Translations under genes and position numbers: made by a program
The notes under the pieces: generated by a model
Database searches by the model: none
The model's input: the letters and a program-made list of their open reading frames with translations, nothing else
Told to the model about the DNA's origin: nothing
DNA from: Solirubrobacteraceae bacterium
GTDB taxonomy: Bacteria; Actinomycetota; Thermoleophilia; Solirubrobacterales; Solirubrobacteraceae
NCBI GenBank assembly: GCA_030149625.1
Contig: JASLHP010000201.1
Location: 1-9,416 of the forward strand
Direction: 5' to 3'
Length of the DNA stretch: 9,416 nucleotides
In this document: piece by piece, positions 1-6,062 of the stretch
Layout: each line of letters opens with the position of its first letter
Numbering within the stretch: position 1 is the stretch's first letter

Positions 1-1
1 G

Positions 2-610
2 CTCGCGCGCGAACAGGACACGCTGCTGGAGCTGCCGTTCGGCGAGCGCCGCGCGGCGCTCGAGCGGCTGCTCGAAGACGAAGCGTTCGCGCGGGCGCCC
101 GTCGAGCTGATGCCCACCGTGAACACCGCGCAAGAGGCGCGGCGGTGGCTCGAGTCCGCGGAGGGCGCGATCGCCAAGCAACGCTCCGCGCCGTACCGGC
201 CCGGCGAGCGCAAGGGCATGGCGAAGGTCAAGCGCGTGCGCACGATCGACGCGATCGTCGCGGGCTGGCGCCCCGGCAAGGAGCCGGACACCGTCGGCGC
301 GCTGATACTCGGCCTCTACGACGGCGAGCGCTTGCGCGTCGTCGGCCACTGCTCCGGGCTGAGCGTCGCGGAGAAGAAACGGCTGGTCGGCTTCTTCGCG
401 CCGTATGAGACGGGCGAGCGCGGCTCCGCCGACCCCAGTCGCTGGAGCGCCGGCAAGGAGCTCGAGTGGGTCGCGTTGCGCCCCGAGCTGGTGATCGAGA
501 TCGACTTCGACCACGTTTCCGCGGGACGCATCCGCCACGGCGCGAAGCTGCGCCGCTGGCGCGATGACAAGCCCGCGCGCGAGTGCACATATGATCAGCT
601 GCAGCAATGA
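2..610 (+). CDS. ligC: ATP-dependent DNA ligase, LigC type (C-terminal part, 5' end outside window)
   Basis: The open frame runs in from the window edge; 202 residues are visible. The ATG at 110 is internal and not the start. ATP-dependent ligases seal nicks through a ligase-adenylate and then a DNA-adenylate; bacterial LigC enzymes are accessory repair ligases. Visible residues 54-59 (EGAIAK) match nucleotidyltransferase motif IV. The Lys-x-Lys of MAKVKRVRTID (residues 75 and 77) matches motif V. After it comes a C-terminal OB-fold region with the family's usual ending (ERGSADPSRW, RIRHGAKLRRWRDDKP). The catalytic-lysine motif KxDG lies upstream of the window and cannot be checked. The stop overlaps the next gene's ATG by four bases, so the two are probably cotranscribed and translationally coupled. 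The family call is firm; the LigC subgroup is inferred from the C-terminus. Confidence 0.9.
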   Translation, partial: LAREQDTLLELPFGERRAALERLLEDEAFARAPVELMPTVNTAQEARRWLESAEGAIAKQRSAPYRPGERKGMAKVKRVRTIDAIVAGWRPGKEPDTVGALILGLYDGERLRVVGHCSGLSVAEKKRLVGFFAPYETGERGSADPSRWSAGKELEWVALRPELVIEIDFDHVSAGRIRHGAKLRRWRDDKPARECTYDQLQQ

Positions 611-1320
611 CCGCTGAGACCGCGACCGTCGCAGAGGAGGAGTACCTGCAGAGCTTGTTCTGGCTGCAGGAGGCGGGCCTGCCGATGACCGGCGCGAACG
701 TCGCGCGCGCGATGCAGCTCTCGCCGCCGACCGTGCACGAGATGATCGGCCGCCTCGAGCGCGACGGCTACATCACGCGCGGCTCAGACCGCGCGATCGC
801 GTTCACCGACTCAGGCGCCGAGCACGCGGAGGGCATCGTGCGCCGTCACCGCCTGATCGAGCGCTTCCTCACGGACGTCCTCGGCGTGCCTTGGGACGAG
901 GTGCATGAGGAGGCCGAGCGTCTCGAGCACGCGATGTCGCCGGTGCTCGAGGAGCGCATGCTCGCCGCGATCGGAGACGCGAAGACGTGTCCGCACGGAC
1001 ACCCGATCGTCGCCGGCGCGCGCCTCGCGGGCGTGCCGCTGGCCGACGTCGAGGTCGGCGCCAAAGTGCGCGTGCTGCGCTTCGAGAACGAGGCCGAGGA
1101 TCTCCTGCACTACCTCAAGGCGTCAGGCGTCGAGCCGGGACTCGAGGCGGTCATGGCCGAGCGTGGACCCGAGCACGTCGAGCTGCAGAGCGCCGATGGG
1201 CGGCGGCTCGGTCTCACGGCGAGCGTCGCCGAGACGGTGTCGGTGATCGCCGATCCCTCGCCGCCGCCGCGCACGGCGCTGCCGGAGCAGCTCGTGCTGG
1301 GCCAGCGCTACGGGAGGTAG
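607..1320 (+). CDS. DtxR/MntR-family metal-dependent transcriptional repressor
   Basis: This 237-residue protein has the three-part DtxR layout. Residues about 10-70 form a winged helix-turn-helix, with the recognition helix in SPPTVHEMIGRLERDGY. Residues about 72-140 form the metal-binding and dimerisation domain. Residues about 143-216 form an SH3-like (FeoA-like) domain. Candidate metal ligands by hand alignment are E12, H81, E104, E107 and H108. Position 104, a Cys in iron-sensing DtxR/IdeR, is Glu here as in B. subtilis MntR. CPHGHPI (128-134) is the conserved family loop. The protein should bind operators when loaded with Mn(II) or Fe(II) and repress uptake genes. It starts inside the ligase stop codon (ATGA) without its own ribosome binding site, which implies coupling. 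No operator or transporter target gene is visible nearby. Family call very secure; metal preference is inference. Confidence 0.95.
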   Translation: MTAETATVAEEEYLQSLFWLQEAGLPMTGANVARAMQLSPPTVHEMIGRLERDGYITRGSDRAIAFTDSGAEHAEGIVRRHRLIERFLTDVLGVPWDEVHEEAERLEHAMSPVLEERMLAAIGDAKTCPHGHPIVAGARLAGVPLADVEVGAKVRVLRFENEAEDLLHYLKASGVEPGLEAVMAERGPEHVELQSADGRRLGLTASVAETVSVIADPSPPPRTALPEQLVLGQRYGR

Positions 1321-1325
1321 TCGCC

Positions 1326-1345
1326 CCGGCGCAGCCAGGTGCCGG
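1326..1345. terminator. GC-rich hairpin between convergent genes
   Basis: A 7-bp stem (one G-U pair), CCGGCGC against GTGCCGG, closes a six-base loop AGCCAG. It lies in the 42-bp gap between the stops of the DtxR-type gene and the convergent aminotransferase gene. There is no T-tract on either strand. Such hairpins are common between convergent genes in high-GC genomes; termination function is inferred from position only. Confidence 0.35.
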
Positions 1346-1362
1346 CGTTCGCGCGCGTCGGG

Positions 1363-3018
1363 CTAGAGCGAGCGGTAAGCGTCGGCTAGCCGCGCGATGC
1401 CCGTGTCGATCTGCTCGGGCGTGACGCCCGAGTAGGCCAGGCGCAGCGTGTTCTCGCCGCCCTCCAAGAGGAAGTCGGTGCCCTTCACGAACGCGACGCC
1501 GCGCTCGGCGGCGGCTTGGTAGAGCGCGCCCACGTCGGTGCCCTCGGGCAGCGTGACCCACATGAAGTAGCCGCCCTGCGGAATCTCGAACTGTGCGTCG
1601 GAGAGCTCGCTGCTGAGCGCGTTCGCGAGCGCCTGCGCGCGCTCCGCGAGCGCTGCCTTGACGGTCTCGATCGAGCGCTCGATCGCGCCCGAGGCGCAGA
1701 ACTCGTACACGATCGACTGCGCGACCATGTTCGGCGAGATGTACGTGTTCGTCGCCAGCTGAGAGATCGCGCCGATCAGTTCGGGCGGCCCGACGAGGTA
1801 GCCGACGCGGATGCCTGGGCACACCGTCTTTGAGAACGAGGAGGCGTAGACCACGCGCTCGGGGTCCATCGACAGCATCGTCGGCAGCGTCTCGCCGCTG
1901 AAGCGCAGCTCGACGTAGGGGTCGTCCTCGAACACCATGAAGCCGTGATCGGCCGCCAGCTGCAGCAGCCGGCGGCGCTTCTCATAGGAGAGCGTGTAGC
2001 CGGCCGGGTTCTGGAAGTTGGGGATGATGTGCGCGAGCGTCGGGCGCGCCGCGTTCGGACCGCCTGTCAGCAGGCGCGCGAGCGCGTCCGTGTCGATGCC
2101 GTCGGGCTGCAGCTCGACCGCGTGTACGCGCGCGCCACGCCCGCGCAGCGACAGCAGCGTGCGGTCATACGTCGGCCGCTCGACGATCACCTCCTCGCCC
2201 GAGCGCACCAGCTGCTCGAACAGGAACGCGTCCGCCTGCATCGATCCGTTCGTGACCAGCACGCGCTCGGGCTCCACGCCGTGACGGTCGGCGATCCAGC
2301 TGCGCAGCCGCGGGTAACCGACAGACGTGCCGTAAGCGGTCGTGCCCGCGGGGTCGCTCTCGAACGCGCGCACGGCCGCGTCGCGCAGGCCATCGACGTC
2401 GACGATGTCGAGCGACGGCGCGCCGCGTGCGAAGGAGATCGTGGGTCCGGCCGTGGTGGGCACAGCGGCGTAGGATAGGCGTCCGAGCAGCTCGTCGTAG
2501 TCGTGGGTCAGCTCGCGCGCCGACTGCTCGAGCCGATCGCGGAAGCGCAGCAGCTCCGCGGAGCTCGGTGGCAGGGGCGATCGCGGCGGCCGTGGTGGCG
2601 GCTGCGGCGCACGCGGCGCGAGCGGAGCCTGTGGGCGCGGCGGGGGAGGCTGTGGGCCCGGCGGGGGAGGCTGCGAGCTCGGCGAGGGAAGCTGCGGGCC
2701 CGGCGGCACAGGTTGCGGGCCCGGCGGCTGCGAGCTCGCCGGTGCGCCCTGGGCAGGCTGGACGGGCGCCGTGAGTGGCGAGACGGATGGCTCGACGGTC
2801 TCGTCGACGATCCTGCTCCAGCTGCTGACGGGCTGGCGCCCAGCGCTCGGGGAGGAGCTCTCCGCCGGTGTCTCTGTCTGCGGTTGCGGCGCAAACGAGG
2901 TCTGCTGATGCTGTTGCGAGGGCTGCTCGCCGCCCTCGCTGATCGCGTTCAGGGTGCGCTCCAGCTCGAGCAGCTTGCGCTCGAGTTCGCCCAGCGTGCG
3001 CGCCACCTCTTGATCCAT
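1363..3018 (-). CDS. PLP-dependent class I/II aminotransferase with coiled-coil and proline-rich N-terminal extension
   Basis: 551 residues. The C-terminal ~400 residues are a fold-type I aminotransferase of the LysN/ARO8/MocR-like group. N337 in PNFQNPAG, D365 in EDDPY and Y368 contact the cofactor. K397 in SSFSKT is the Schiff-base lysine. R404 should bind the PLP phosphate and R526 the substrate carboxylate. The family transfers amino groups between amino acids and 2-oxo acids such as 2-oxoglutarate; the substrate is not readable here. It has no GntR-type HTH, so it is not a MocR regulator. Residues 1-28 are a predicted amphipathic helix (VARTLGELERKLLELERTL). Residues about 30-150 are Gln/Ser/Pro-rich and disordered, with seven-residue repeats. 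Normal family members are near 400 residues. It lies downstream of sucD on the same strand. The ATG at 3018 has no clear ribosome binding site; see the upstream ORF at 3025-3066. Confidence 0.92.
   Translation of the reverse strand: MDQEVARTLGELERKLLELERTLNAISEGGEQPSQQHQQTSFAPQPQTETPAESSSPSAGRQPVSSWSRIVDETVEPSVSPLTAPVQPAQGAPASSQPPGPQPVPPGPQLPSPSSQPPPPGPQPPPPRPQAPLAPRAPQPPPRPPRSPLPPSSAELLRFRDRLEQSARELTHDYDELLGRLSYAAVPTTAGPTISFARGAPSLDIVDVDGLRDAAVRAFESDPAGTTAYGTSVGYPRLRSWIADRHGVEPERVLVTNGSMQADAFLFEQLVRSGEEVIVERPTYDRTLLSLRGRGARVHAVELQPDGIDTDALARLLTGGPNAARPTLAHIIPNFQNPAGYTLSYEKRRRLLQLAADHGFMVFEDDPYVELRFSGETLPTMLSMDPERVVYASSFSKTVCPGIRVGYLVGPPELIGAISQLATNTYISPNMVAQSIVYEFCASGAIERSIETVKAALAERAQALANALSSELSDAQFEIPQGGYFMWVTLPEGTDVGALYQAAAERGVAFVKGTDFLLEGGENTLRLAYSGVTPEQIDTGIARLADAYRSL
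2628..2732 (-). repeat. Imperfect 21-bp tandem repeats coding for a proline heptad
   Basis: About five 21-bp units begin at 2628, 2649, 2670, 2691 and 2712 and share the core GGCTGYGGGCCCGGCGGGGGA with substitutions. Read on the minus strand they encode heptads PQPVPPG, PQLPSPS, SQPPPPG, PQPPPPR and PQAPLAP (residues about 101-135 of the aminotransferase). The unit length is a multiple of three, so expansion or contraction keeps the frame. Confidence 0.8.
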
Positions 3019-3024
3019 CGGCGT

Positions 3025-3066
3025 CTAGCGTAGCTGGCTGTCGAGGTGCCGGCTTGCCCCCGCCAT
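3025..3066 (-). CDS. Possible 13-residue upstream ORF ahead of the aminotransferase
   Basis: An ATG at 3066 starts the peptide MAGASRHLDSQLR and ends at an amber TAG (3027-3025). It has the best ribosome binding site I found in the window, GGAGG with a six-base spacing. It sits 20 bp after the sucD stop. It is in the same frame as the aminotransferase: after the TAG come only ACG CCG and then that gene's ATG at 3018. It could be a leader peptide that delivers ribosomes to the aminotransferase start by termination-reinitiation. It could also be the original N-terminus of the aminotransferase, split by a C-to-T change or a sequencing error. What is seen is the ORF and its ribosome binding site; the role is inference. 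Confidence 0.4.
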   Translation of the reverse strand: MAGASRHLDSQLR

Positions 3067-3070
3067 GGCG

Positions 3071-3077
3071 TTCCTCC
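3071..3077 (-). promoter_or_regulatory. Strong Shine-Dalgarno site (GGAGGAA)
   Basis: Minus-strand GGAGGAA lies six bases (counted from GGAGG) ahead of the ATG at 3066, not ahead of the annotated aminotransferase ATG at 3018. Other genes in the window lack a comparable site, so this one bears directly on where translation begins. Confidence 0.6.
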
Positions 3078-3086
3078 GCGGGCCGA

Positions 3087-3983
3087 TCAGGATGCCGCGA
3101 GCGAGGCGCCGCCGAGCACCTCGACGGCGATCGCGGCGGTCTCGGTGGGCGTGCGCCCGACGCGCACGCCCTTGGCTTCGAGCGCCTCGGCCTTGGCCGC
3201 GGCGGTGCCGGCGCTGCCGGAGACGATCGCGCCGGCGTGGCCCATCTGCTTGCCCGCGGGCGCCGTGAAGCCGGCGATGTAGGCGACGACCGGCTTGCTC
3301 ATGTGCGCGGCTATGTACTCGGCGGCCTCCTCCTCGGCGGAACCGCCGATCTCGCCGGAGAGCACGACCAGCTCCGTGTCCGCGTCGGCCTCGAACAGCT
3401 CGAGCACGTCCACGAACGACGAGCCCGGCACGGGGTCGCCGCCAATGCCGACGATCGTGCTGCAGCCCACGCCAGCCTGAGCGATCTCGTTGCCGATCTG
3501 GTAGGTGAGCGTGCCCGAGCGCGAGACGACGCCGACGCTGCCGGCGCGGAAGAACGACGCGGGGATGATGCCGACGTTGGCCTTGCCGGGAGAGAGGATG
3601 CCGGGGCAGTTGGGCCCGATCAGGCGCGTGCCGGGAAAGTCCCGCTTCAGCGTGTTGTAGACGCGCAGCTCGTCGTGTGCGGGGATGCCCTCGGTGATCG
3701 CGATCACGAGCTCGACGCCCGCGGTGGCGGCTTCGAGGATCGAGTCGGCGGCGAAGCGCGGCGGCACGAAGATCATCGCGGTGTTCGGCTGCGCCTCCAC
3801 GGCGGCCTGTCCCCACGTGTCGAACACGGGGATGCCGTCGACGTCCTGGCCACCCTTGCCCGGCGTGACGCCGCCGACGACGTTCGTGCCGTAGTTGCGG
3901 TTGTTGAGCGTGTGGAACGTGCCCTCGCGTCCGGTGATGCCGGCGACGCACAGGCGCGTGGCCTTGTCGACCAGCACCGACAT
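3087..3983 (-). CDS. sucD: Succinyl-CoA ligase (ADP-forming), alpha subunit
   Basis: 298 residues, close to the family's usual length of about 290. With SucC it converts succinyl-CoA, phosphate and ADP (or GDP) to succinate, CoA and ATP (or GTP) in the cytoplasmic TCA cycle. The N-terminal CoA-binding Rossmann domain shows [11 protein letters not shown] (residues 15-25) and TPGKGGQ (40-46). IGPNCPGIL is at 122-130. The C-terminal ligase domain carries the phosphohistidine H249 in [25 protein letters not shown] is the conserved stretch that follows the second beta-alpha unit. Its ATG shares one base with the sucC stop (TGATG), so the subunits are translationally coupled. There is no truncation or missing catalytic residue. 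A long frame that reads further upstream of this ATG on the same strand lies inside sucC in another frame and is not coding. Confidence 0.97.
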   Translation of the reverse strand: MSVLVDKATRLCVAGITGREGTFHTLNNRNYGTNVVGGVTPGKGGQDVDGIPVFDTWGQAAVEAQPNTAMIFVPPRFAADSILEAATAGVELVIAITEGIPAHDELRVYNTLKRDFPGTRLIGPNCPGILSPGKANVGIIPASFFRAGSVGVVSRSGTLTYQIGNEIAQAGVGCSTIVGIGGDPVPGSSFVDVLELFEADADTELVVLSGEIGGSAEEEAAEYIAAHMSKPVVAYIAGFTAPAGKQMGHAGAIVSGSAGTAAAKAEALEAKGVRVGRTPTETAAIAVEVLGGASLAAS

Positions 3984-5167
3984 CAGACGCCGGCCTCGAC
4001 GGTTTCGCCGGCGGCGAGCGCGACGACCTTCTCCGCGGCCTCGTTCATGGTCTTGGCGGCGTGCACGTTCGGGAGCGCCGCCGCCTGCAACAGGCGCCGG
4101 CCCTCGACGTCGTTCGTGCCGTCCAGGCGCACGACGAACGGCACCGAAGGCTTGATCTCCGCGAAGGCCGAGATCAAGCCGCGCGCAACCTCGTCGCAAC
4201 GGGTGATGCCGCCGAAGATGTTGAACAGGACGGCCTTGACAGCGTCGTTGGCGAGCAGCAGGTCCACCGCCTGCTTGATCTTCTCCGCGTCCGAGCCGCC
4301 ACCCGCGTCGAGGAAGTTCGCGGGCGAGCCGCCCGCCTGGGCGACGACGTCGAGCGTCGACATGACGAGGCCGGCGCCGTTGCCGAGGATGCCGATGTCG
4401 CCGTCGAGCTTGACGTACTGGACGCCCTCCTGCTTCGCGCGCCGCTCGATCGGGTCTTCGTTCTCGCTGTCGGACAGGCCCTGGTTCTCGGGGTGGCGGT
4501 ACAGCGCGTTGCCGTCGAGCGAGACCTTCGAGTCGAGCGCCTTGACTTCGCGACCGCCGGCTGCGCCGGCGGTGCCCGGCGTCACGATCAGCGGGTTGAT
4601 CTCCGCGAGCGTTGCGTCCTCCTCGAGCCACACCTCGTACAGCGCCACGAGCGCGTCGGCGACGCCCTCGACGACGTCCCCGTCGACGCCGCCGTCGCGG
4701 GCGATCTTCACCGCCTCCGCGCGAGAGAGGCCGTCGAGCGCGTCGACGTGGTGGCGAATCAGCTTCTCGGGCGTCTGCTCGGCGACCTCTTCGATGTCGA
4801 CGCCGCCCTCGACGCTGAACATGATCAGCGGCTGCTTGGCCGAGCGGTCGAGCAGCACCGAGGCGTAGTACTCGGAGGCGATGTCCGAGGCGTGCTCGAT
4901 CCACAGCGTGCGCACGACGTGGCCCTTGATGTCCATGCCGAGGATGTTGCTCGCGTGCTCGCGCGCCTCGGCTTCGTCGCCGGCCAGCTTGACGCCGCCG
5001 GCCTTGCCGCGTCCGCCGATCAGCACCTGCGCCTTGACGACGACCGGATAGCCGATCTCCGCGGCCGCCTTGACGGCATCCTCGACGCTCGTCACCGCCT
5101 GGCCCGAGGAAACCCTCAATCCGTGGCGGGCGAACAGCTGCTTGCCTTGGTACTCCAGCAGATCCAT
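3983..5167 (-). CDS. sucC: Succinyl-CoA ligase (ADP-forming), beta subunit
   Basis: 394 residues (usual length about 388). It starts at ATG 5167 with [16 protein letters not shown], which matches the normal N-terminus; the 77 open codons upstream are Pro/Arg-rich intergenic sequence with the tandem repeats. Residues about 1-240 are an ATP-grasp domain: [19 protein letters not shown] (42-60) binds nucleotide, and N191 in AEINPLIV and D212 in [10 protein letters not shown] are the usual Mg-nucleotide ligands. The C-terminal ligase domain shows [20 protein letters not shown] (254-273) and [15 protein letters not shown] (316-330). A small Gly/Ala-rich loop (197-206) separates the ATP-grasp strands. 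It is the first gene of the minus-strand operon sucC-sucD-aminotransferase. No clear SD sequence precedes the start. A weak -10-like TAGAGT lies at 5183-5178, which would leave a very short leader. ADP versus GDP preference is not readable. Confidence 0.97.
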   Translation of the reverse strand: MDLLEYQGKQLFARHGLRVSSGQAVTSVEDAVKAAAEIGYPVVVKAQVLIGGRGKAGGVKLAGDEAEAREHASNILGMDIKGHVVRTLWIEHASDIASEYYASVLLDRSAKQPLIMFSVEGGVDIEEVAEQTPEKLIRHHVDALDGLSRAEAVKIARDGGVDGDVVEGVADALVALYEVWLEEDATLAEINPLIVTPGTAGAAGGREVKALDSKVSLDGNALYRHPENQGLSDSENEDPIERRAKQEGVQYVKLDGDIGILGNGAGLVMSTLDVVAQAGGSPANFLDAGGGSDAEKIKQAVDLLLANDAVKAVLFNIFGGITRCDEVARGLISAFAEIKPSVPFVVRLDGTNDVEGRRLLQAAALPNVHAAKTMNEAAEKVVALAAGETVEAGV

Positions 5168-5221
5168 GCGGCGCGGGACTCTAACGCAAGCCGGGCGAGC
5201 GCGTGCGGGCGGGTCCGTGTC

Positions 5222-5287
5222 CGCGTCGTCTTGGCTCGGGTGGCGCGTCGTCTTGGCTGGAACGACGCGTCGTCTTGGCTCGGGTGC
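5222..5287. repeat. Three 15-bp direct repeats at exact 22-bp period in a divergent promoter region
   Basis: CGCGTCGTCTTGGCT occurs identically at 5222-5236, 5244-5258 and 5266-5280. The copies are separated by seven-base spacers (CGGGTGG, GGAACGA, then CGGGTGC after the third). A 12-bp perfect palindrome, ACGACGCGTCGT, spans the second spacer and third copy (5262-5273). The array lies in the 199-bp gap between sucC (minus) and the HAD gene (plus), about 55 bp upstream of the sucC start. The 22-bp period places the boxes on nearly the same DNA face, as a multi-site operator would. A mobile intergenic repeat is the alternative. Confidence 0.85.
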
Positions 5288-5352
5288 TGGGAGAACCGGT
5301 GCAACAGCGGCCGGTCGCGGCAGGCTGAGCGCGCCCGGAGGGCCCCGCAGGG

Positions 5353-5358
5353 CATAAT
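5353..5358 (+). promoter_or_regulatory. Candidate -10 box for a leaderless HAD transcript
   Basis: CATAAT matches five of six consensus -10 bases in otherwise GC-rich sequence. It ends eight bases before the GTG at 5367, so a normal start site would fall at or within two bases of the start codon. No convincing -35 hexamer is seen 16-18 bp upstream. Confidence 0.45.
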
Positions 5359-5366
5359 GCCGCGCG

Positions 5367-6047
5367 GTGCCCATCCCCAAGAACATCACCTTCGTCACCT
5401 TCGACGTCTACGGAACCCTGATCGACTGGGAGACGGGGATCTACGATGCGTTCGCCGCGGAGGCCGCTCGCGACGGTGTCGAGATCGACCGCAGCGTGCT
5501 GATCCCGATGTTCCACGAGATCTCGCGCGAGATCGAGGGCGGCTCCTACGAGCTCTACGCGGAGGTGCTCCGGCGCACCGCGATCGAGATCGCAAAACGC
5601 CTGGAGTGGCAGCTCGAGCCCTCGCGCTCGGGCTTCCTGCCCGACTCGGTGCAGCGCTGGGCGCCGTTCAAGGAGACGAGCGTGCAGTTGACGAAGCTGG
5701 CCAAGAAGCACAAACTCGGCCTGCTGTCGAACATCGACGACAAGCTGCTCGGGCAGACGCGCCGCCACATCCCGATCGACTTCGACCTCGTCGTGACGGC
5801 GCAGCAGGTGCGCTCCTACAAGCCCGAACCGCCGCACTTCACCGAGTGCGCCAGGCGCATGGGCGGCAAGCGCGGCTGGGTGCACGTCGCCGCGAGCCAC
5901 TACCACGATGTCGCGCCCTGCATCAAACAGCGCGTGCCGGTGATCTGGGTCAATCGCAACAAGGAGACGCTCGACTCCTCCCAGAAGAAGCCGACGGCAG
6001 AGGTCGCCAGCCTCAAAGAGGCCGCGAAACTGCTCGGCGTCTCCTAG
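5367..6047 (+). CDS. HAD-superfamily hydrolase, haloacid dehalogenase type II-like
   Basis: 226 residues, the usual length for this family. It is a cytoplasmic HAD hydrolase with nucleophile D13 in FDVYGTLID (motif I), S121 in LLSNID (motif II), K152 in SYKPEP (motif III) and D181 in ASHYHD (motif IV). An alpha-helical cap lies between motif I and residue ~105. Overall it resembles L-2-haloacid dehalogenase. By hand alignment, however, that enzyme's halide/substrate-binding Arg41, Tyr157 and Asn177 correspond to H50, F158 and H178. It may therefore act on a phosphorylated or other substrate rather than a haloacid. The GTG start is chosen because it puts motif I about ten residues in; the ATG at 5357 is out of frame. 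A metallo-beta-lactamase-fold gene follows after 15 bp, probably in one operon. Substrate unknown. Confidence 0.9.
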   Translation: MPIPKNITFVTFDVYGTLIDWETGIYDAFAAEAARDGVEIDRSVLIPMFHEISREIEGGSYELYAEVLRRTAIEIAKRLEWQLEPSRSGFLPDSVQRWAPFKETSVQLTKLAKKHKLGLLSNIDDKLLGQTRRHIPIDFDLVVTAQQVRSYKPEPPHFTECARRMGGKRGWVHVAASHYHDVAPCIKQRVPVIWVNRNKETLDSSQKKPTAEVASLKEAAKLLGVS

Positions 6048-6062
6048 CGACCGGCCTCGCGC

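Noticed and set aside
110..112. ATG as start of a 166-residue ligase-like protein
   Set aside because: The same frame is open to the window edge and encodes further ligase sequence upstream, so this Met is internal.
3061..3070. 10-bp palindrome CGCCATGGCG as an operator
   Set aside because: It surrounds the ATG of the short upstream ORF and is short enough to arise by chance at this GC content.
3054..4868. Plus-strand open frame of about 600 codons antisense to sucC and sucD
   Set aside because: It is antisense to two intact conserved genes, is Arg/Ala/Asp/Val-rich as expected for shadow frames at high GC, and shows no family motif.
5222..5287. Possible CRISPR array at the 15-bp repeats
   Set aside because: Spacers are only seven bases, two of them nearly identical, there are three copies, and no cas genes are present.
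5168..5398. N-terminal extension of sucC to an upstream ATG at 5398
   Set aside because: It would add 77 residues of Pro/Arg-rich sequence over the tandem repeats and into the HAD coding region. The conserved SucC N-terminus begins exactly at ATG 5167.
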